DNA from: Thermobacillus xylanilyticus
GTDB taxonomy: Bacteria; Bacillota; Bacilli; Paenibacillales; Paenibacillaceae
Direction: 5' to 3'
DNA length: 64,000 nt
NCBI RefSeq assembly: GCF_907165215.1
Contig: NZ_CAJRAY010000002.1
Span: 1-64,000 of the forward strand
The notes below the pieces were generated by a model that saw only the letters and a list, made by a program, of their open reading frames with translations, searched no databases and was not told where the DNA came from. Positions 60,737-64,000 of the stretch are shown here, piece by piece (position 1 is the stretch's first letter; every line of letters starts with the position of its first letter). The translations under genes and the position numbers were made by a program.

Positions 60737-63280
60737 ATGAACGCGGTTCAACGATTGACAAGCAACTGGCAGTTCCGGGGCGTCGGCGGCCAGGAGTGGC
60801 TGCCGGCCGTCGTGCCGGGCTGCGTCCACACCGATCTGCTCGCAAACGGCAAGATTCCGGACCCGTTCCACGGGACGAATGAGCGCGATCTGCAATGGAT
60901 CGACAAGCAGGACTGGGAGTATGAGACGACGTTTGACGTGTCGGCCGAGGTGCTCGGCGAGTCCAGGATCGACCTCGTATTCGACGGTCTCGACACCTAT
61001 GCCGATGTGACGCTGAACGGCGAGCACGTGCTGTCCGCGGACAACATGTTCCGCACGTGGCGCGTCGAAGTGAAGCGGCTGCTCAAGGCCGCGGGCAACA
61101 AGCTGCACATTCGTTTCCGCTCGCCGATCAACGAAGACCTGCCGAAGCTCGAGAAGCTGGGCTACGCCTTGCCGGCGGTGAACGACCAGTCGGAGAACGG
61201 CGGCCTCGGCGACAAGAAAGTGAGCGTCTTTGCGCGCAAGGCGCCGTACCATTACGGCTGGGACTGGGGGCCGCGGTTCGTGACGAGCGGCATCTGGCGC
61301 GAGGTTCGGCTCGAAGCCTGGTCCGGCGTGCGCATCGCCGACCTGTTCATCCGCCAGCGCAGCGTAACGGCGGCCGAAGCGAAGCTGACCGCCGTCGTCG
61401 AAGTCGAAGCCGAGAGCGCATGGAGCGGCACGCTCCGGCTGTCGGCGGACGGGCGCGTCTGGGAGCGGGAAGTGGCGCTTGCGCCCGGTACGCAGACGAT
61501 CGAGCTGGATGCGGCGATCGAGCGCCCGAAGCTGTGGTGGAGCCGCGGGCTCGGGGCCCAGCACCTGTACACGTTCCGCGCGGAGCTGCTGGCATCCGGC
61601 CGGCAGGCGGCGGCGCGGCAGGTTCGGACCGGCCTCCGCTCGATCCGTCTCGTGCGCGAGAAGGACGAATGGGGCACGTCGTTCTATTTTGAACTGAACG
61701 GGGTCAAGGTGTTTGCCAAAGGCGCGAACCATATCCCGCTCGACAGCTTTGTCACCAGAGTGACGCGGGAGCGTTACGAACATGAGATTGCGTCGGCCGC
61801 GCTCTCGAACATGAACATGCTGCGCGTCTGGGGCGGCGGCATCTACGAGGACGACACGTTCTACGAGCTGTGCGACGAGTACGGCATTCTCGTCTGGCAG
61901 GACTTCATGTTCGCGTGCAGCCTGTACCCGGGCGACGAAGCGTTCCTGGCGAACGTGCGCGCCGAAGCGGAGCAGAATGTGAAGCGGCTGCGCAATCATC
62001 CGTGCATCGCGCTCTGGTGCGGCAACAACGAGATCGACACCGCCTGGTCGCACTACATCGAGGACGCGGGCTGGGGCTGGAAGAAGGAGTATTCGCCGGA
62101 GCTCCGGGAGAAGCTGTGGGCGGATTACGAGGCGATTTTTCACGAGCTGCTTCCGGAAGTCGTCGGCCGGCTGGCGCCGGAGGCGGACTACTGGCCGTCT
62201 TCGCCGATGCAGGGACTGACGCGCGACGCGAACCAGCATGCCGGCAAGCGGACGACGTCCGGCGATATCCACTACTGGGGCGTCTGGCATGAAGTGGAGC
62301 CGTTCGAGCGCTACACGTTCAACCTCGGCCGGTTCATGAGCGAATACGGATTCCAGTCGTTCCCGGAAGAGCGCACCGTCCGCTCGTATGCGCAGGATCA
62401 CGAGATGGAACTGCTCTCCGACGTCATGCTCAGCCACCAGCGGCATCCGTCCGGCAACAAGCTGATCAAGCAATATCAGAGCATGTATCTGCCCGAGCCG
62501 AAGGATTTCGTCTCGTTCCTGTCCGTCAGCCAGGTGCTGCAGGGCGAAGCGATGAAGTTCGCGATCGAGGCGCACCGCCGGCGCAAGCCGTTCTGCATGG
62601 GCACGCTGTACTGGCAGATGGACGACTGCTGGCCGGTGGCGTCGTGGGCGTCGATGGACTATTACGGCCGCTGGAAAGCGATCCAGTACTACGCGAAGAA
62701 GAGCATGAAGGACATCATGGTGTCGATCGACGGCACGAAGGAAGGCGAAGTGGACATTCACATCATCTCCGATGTCCTGCAGCCGATCGACGGCACGCTG
62801 TACGCGGCGCTGTATGATTTCGACGGCAAGCTGCTCAAGCAGTTCAGCGTGCCGGCGAAGGTGGAGGCGAACGCCACCGCGGTCGTCTGGTCGTCTACCG
62901 TCGACGGTCTGCTCGAAGGGGCGGATCCGAAGCGCACGGTGCTGAAAGCCGATCTTGCGGCGGACGGTCAAGTGCTCGACAGCAAGCTGCACTACTTCGT
63001 CCCGGCCAAGGACATCCAATTGTCGAAGGCGAAAGTGACGATCCGGGAAGTGGCGGGTTCGAACGGAACGGCGTTCACGCTCGAGACGGACACGCTTGCG
63101 AAGCAGGTCGCGCTGCTTCCCGAAGCGGAAGGCGTCTTCAGCGACAACTGGTTCGACCTCATCCCGGGCATTCCGGTCACGGTCGAGTTTCTCGGCCGTG
63201 GCGCAGCCGGACGGGCGTTCGCGCCCGCTGCGCCGGGACGGATCACCGTCCAGTCGTTCGCGGACTGGATCGGGCTGTAA
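60737..63280 (+). CDS. Beta-mannosidase, glycoside hydrolase family 2
   Basis: Releases mannose from non-reducing ends of manno-oligosaccharides. It has 847 residues, no signal peptide, and the GH2 layout of jelly-roll, Ig-like, TIM barrel and C-terminal domains. The acid/base is Glu432 in C-G-N-N-E-I-D and the nucleophile is Glu536 in M-S-E-Y-G-F-Q-S-F. H-Y-G-W-D-W-G-P-R and R-V-W-G-G-G-I-Y-E-D are typical of beta-mannosidases rather than beta-galactosidases. ATG 60737 follows GGGAGG; the frame extends to 60674 through the promoter. It is followed by an esterase gene, which fits use of acetylated mannan. Confidence 0.95.
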   Translation: MNAVQRLTSNWQFRGVGGQEWLPAVVPGCVHTDLLANGKIPDPFHGTNERDLQWIDKQDWEYETTFDVSAEVLGESRIDLVFDGLDTYADVTLNGEHVLSADNMFRTWRVEVKRLLKAAGNKLHIRFRSPINEDLPKLEKLGYALPAVNDQSENGGLGDKKVSVFARKAPYHYGWDWGPRFVTSGIWREVRLEAWSGVRIADLFIRQRSVTAAEAKLTAVVEVEAESAWSGTLRLSADGRVWEREVALAPGTQTIELDAAIERPKLWWSRGLGAQHLYTFRAELLASGRQAAARQVRTGLRSIRLVREKDEWGTSFYFELNGVKVFAKGANHIPLDSFVTRVTRERYEHEIASAALSNMNMLRVWGGGIYEDDTFYELCDEYGILVWQDFMFACSLYPGDEAFLANVRAEAEQNVKRLRNHPCIALWCGNNEIDTAWSHYIEDAGWGWKKEYSPELREKLWADYEAIFHELLPEVVGRLAPEADYWPSSPMQGLTRDANQHAGKRTTSGDIHYWGVWHEVEPFERYTFNLGRFMSEYGFQSFPEERTVRSYAQDHEMELLSDVMLSHQRHPSGNKLIKQYQSMYLPEPKDFVSFLSVSQVLQGEAMKFAIEAHRRRKPFCMGTLYWQMDDCWPVASWASMDYYGRWKAIQYYAKKSMKDIMVSIDGTKEGEVDIHIISDVLQPIDGTLYAALYDFDGKLLKQFSVPAKVEANATAVVWSSTVDGLLEGADPKRTVLKADLAADGQVLDSKLHYFVPAKDIQLSKAKVTIREVAGSNGTAFTLETDTLAKQVALLPEAEGVFSDNWFDLIPGIPVTVEFLGRGAAGRAFAPAAPGRITVQSFADWIGL

Positions 63281-63292
63281 AACCGATGATCA

Positions 63293-63328
63293 CAAGGCCC
63301 CTTGCCAGGCAAGGGGCCTTGTTTTACA
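63293..63328 (+). terminator. Terminator after beta-mannosidase
   Basis: CAAGGCCCCTTG pairs with CAAGGGGCCTTG, followed by TTTTA. The downstream esterase gene is therefore expressed from its own promoter or by read-through. Confidence 0.8.
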
Positions 63329-63367
63329 CTGAACCCGAACCCACCGTCTGGAGAGGAGATGCTCGAC

Positions 63368-64000
63368 GTGGCTCAACCTTACGATCTTCCTTTAAGCGAG
63401 CTGGAGAAGTACAAGCCCCCGCTTACGCGGCAGCCCGATTTCGACGCGTTCTGGGATCGGACGCTCCGCGAACTGGCGGAAACGCCGCTGTCGTATGAAC
63501 TGACGCCGCATGATTACCCGGCGCGGGGCGTGCGTCTGTTCAAGGTCGTCTATTCGGGCTTTCGCGGCGCGACCATTCAAGGCTGGCTGGCGCTGCCCGA
63601 AGGCGAAGGTCCGTTCCCGGGGCTGATGCTGTACCACGGCTACAACTGGGCGATGGAAGGCCAGATTCACGACACGGTGAATTGGGCGCTCCACGGCTAT
63701 GCGGCGTTCCTCATGCTGTGCCGCGGTCAGCAGGGCGAAAGCGCCGACAACACCGTCTACAGCCACGGCGCCCAAGCGGGATGGATGTCGAAAGGCATTC
63801 TGTCCGAGGATGAATATTACTACCGCGGCGTCTACATGGACGCGGTCCGGGCGCTTGAAGTGCTCGCATCGCTCGATCAGGTGGACCGCACGCGCATCGG
63901 CGTGAGCGGCGGCAGCCAGGGCGGCGCATTGACGCTGGCCGCTGCGGCGCTGTCGGACATTCCGGTCGTCGCGGCCGCGGATTATCCGTATCTGGCGCAT
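63368..64000 (+). CDS. Acetyl xylan esterase (AXE1/CE7-like), cut by right edge
   Basis: The first 211 codons of an alpha/beta hydrolase run off the window. M-A-Q-P-Y-D-L-P-L-S-E-L-E-K-Y, F-D-A-F-W-D-R-T-L, R-G-Q-Q-G-E-S and the nucleophile elbow G-V-S-G-G-S-Q-G-G match the CE7 family of acetyl xylan esterase/cephalosporin C deacetylases (full length about 320). The Asp and His of the triad lie beyond the edge. GTG 63368 has GGAGAGGAG 9 bp upstream; ATG 63359 is too close to it. Next to beta-mannosidase it could deacetylate manno- or xylo-oligosaccharides inside the cell. Confidence 0.88.
   Translation, partial: MAQPYDLPLSELEKYKPPLTRQPDFDAFWDRTLRELAETPLSYELTPHDYPARGVRLFKVVYSGFRGATIQGWLALPEGEGPFPGLMLYHGYNWAMEGQIHDTVNWALHGYAAFLMLCRGQQGESADNTVYSHGAQAGWMSKGILSEDEYYYRGVYMDAVRALEVLASLDQVDRTRIGVSGGSQGGALTLAAAALSDIPVVAAADYPYLAH

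Noticed and set aside
60671-63019. 780-codon open frame opposite the beta-mannosidase
   Set aside because: Mirror of a clear GH2 gene with conserved catalytic residues; no ribosome site or family resemblance on the opposite strand.

Overview
The window is GC-rich DNA from a Gram-positive, spore-forming member of the Bacillota, most likely Paenibacillaceae (Paenibacillus, Cohnella or Thermobacillus type). The signs are AGGAGG-type ribosome binding sites, Bacillus-style sigma-A promoters, CcpA (cre) boxes, a YhcN/YlaJ spore lipoprotein, a ctaCDEFG oxidase operon, and many CUT1 sugar ABC transporters beside glycoside hydrolases. High GC produces long open frames opposite most genes; these were ignored.

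Layout. 1-500: the first codons of an IS1595-like transposase on the minus strand, then a short tandem repeat array. 0.5-6 kb: galactomannan genes, namely a GH36 alpha-galactosidase, a CBM35 protein that keeps only the two ends of a GH26 mannanase, and a CBM35-sialate O-acetylesterase-like enzyme. 6-13.5 kb: housekeeping and stress genes (DUF2203, ClpP paralogue, ECF sigma factor, secreted or membrane proteins, SDR, YceI, nitrilase-family hydrolase, AraC regulator). 13.7-16.7 kb: two Gfo/Idh/MocA dehydrogenases plus a sugar isomerase/epimerase. 16.8-19.9 kb: kduI-deoR-kduD-eda operon for uronate breakdown. 20-29 kb: UspA, GlpK, a helical possibly hemerythrin-like protein, a Vga/VmlR-type ABC-F protein behind a transcription attenuator, a low-complexity protein, SelO and a frameshifted coiled-coil protein. 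29-36 kb: arabinan locus (GH51 arabinofuranosidase and a three-gene ABC transporter) divergent from an ArsR-type regulator and a FUSC-like protein. 36-40.4 kb: VTT-domain protein, MFS transporter, ilvA and two tiny genes. 40.7-44.8 kb: an ABC transporter ending in uxuA. 45-51 kb: spore lipoprotein and ctaCDEFG. 51.3-55.7 kb: a GntR-controlled ABC exporter operon. 55.8-64 kb: SH3-NlpC/P60 hydrolase, GH9 glucanase, LacI regulator, GH2 beta-mannosidase and an acetyl-xylan-esterase-like gene cut by the right edge.

Taken together the cell degrades plant polysaccharides. Galactose, acetyl and mannose groups are removed from mannan, arabinose from arabinan or arabinoxylan, and uronates flow through UxuA and KduI/KduD toward 2-keto-3-deoxygluconate and its aldolase.

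The most interesting signals are regulatory or degenerative: three evenly spaced TGTG-N8-CACA palindromes just downstream of the ctaC promoter and a fourth before the gene at 22.4 kb; a terminator hairpin that also hides the ribosome binding site of the ABC-F gene; a near-perfect 13-bp inverted repeat over the -10 box of the ABC exporter operon; paired operators around the mannosidase promoter; an in-frame loss of the GH26 catalytic core; two apparent homopolymer frameshifts; and two families of intergenic repeats.
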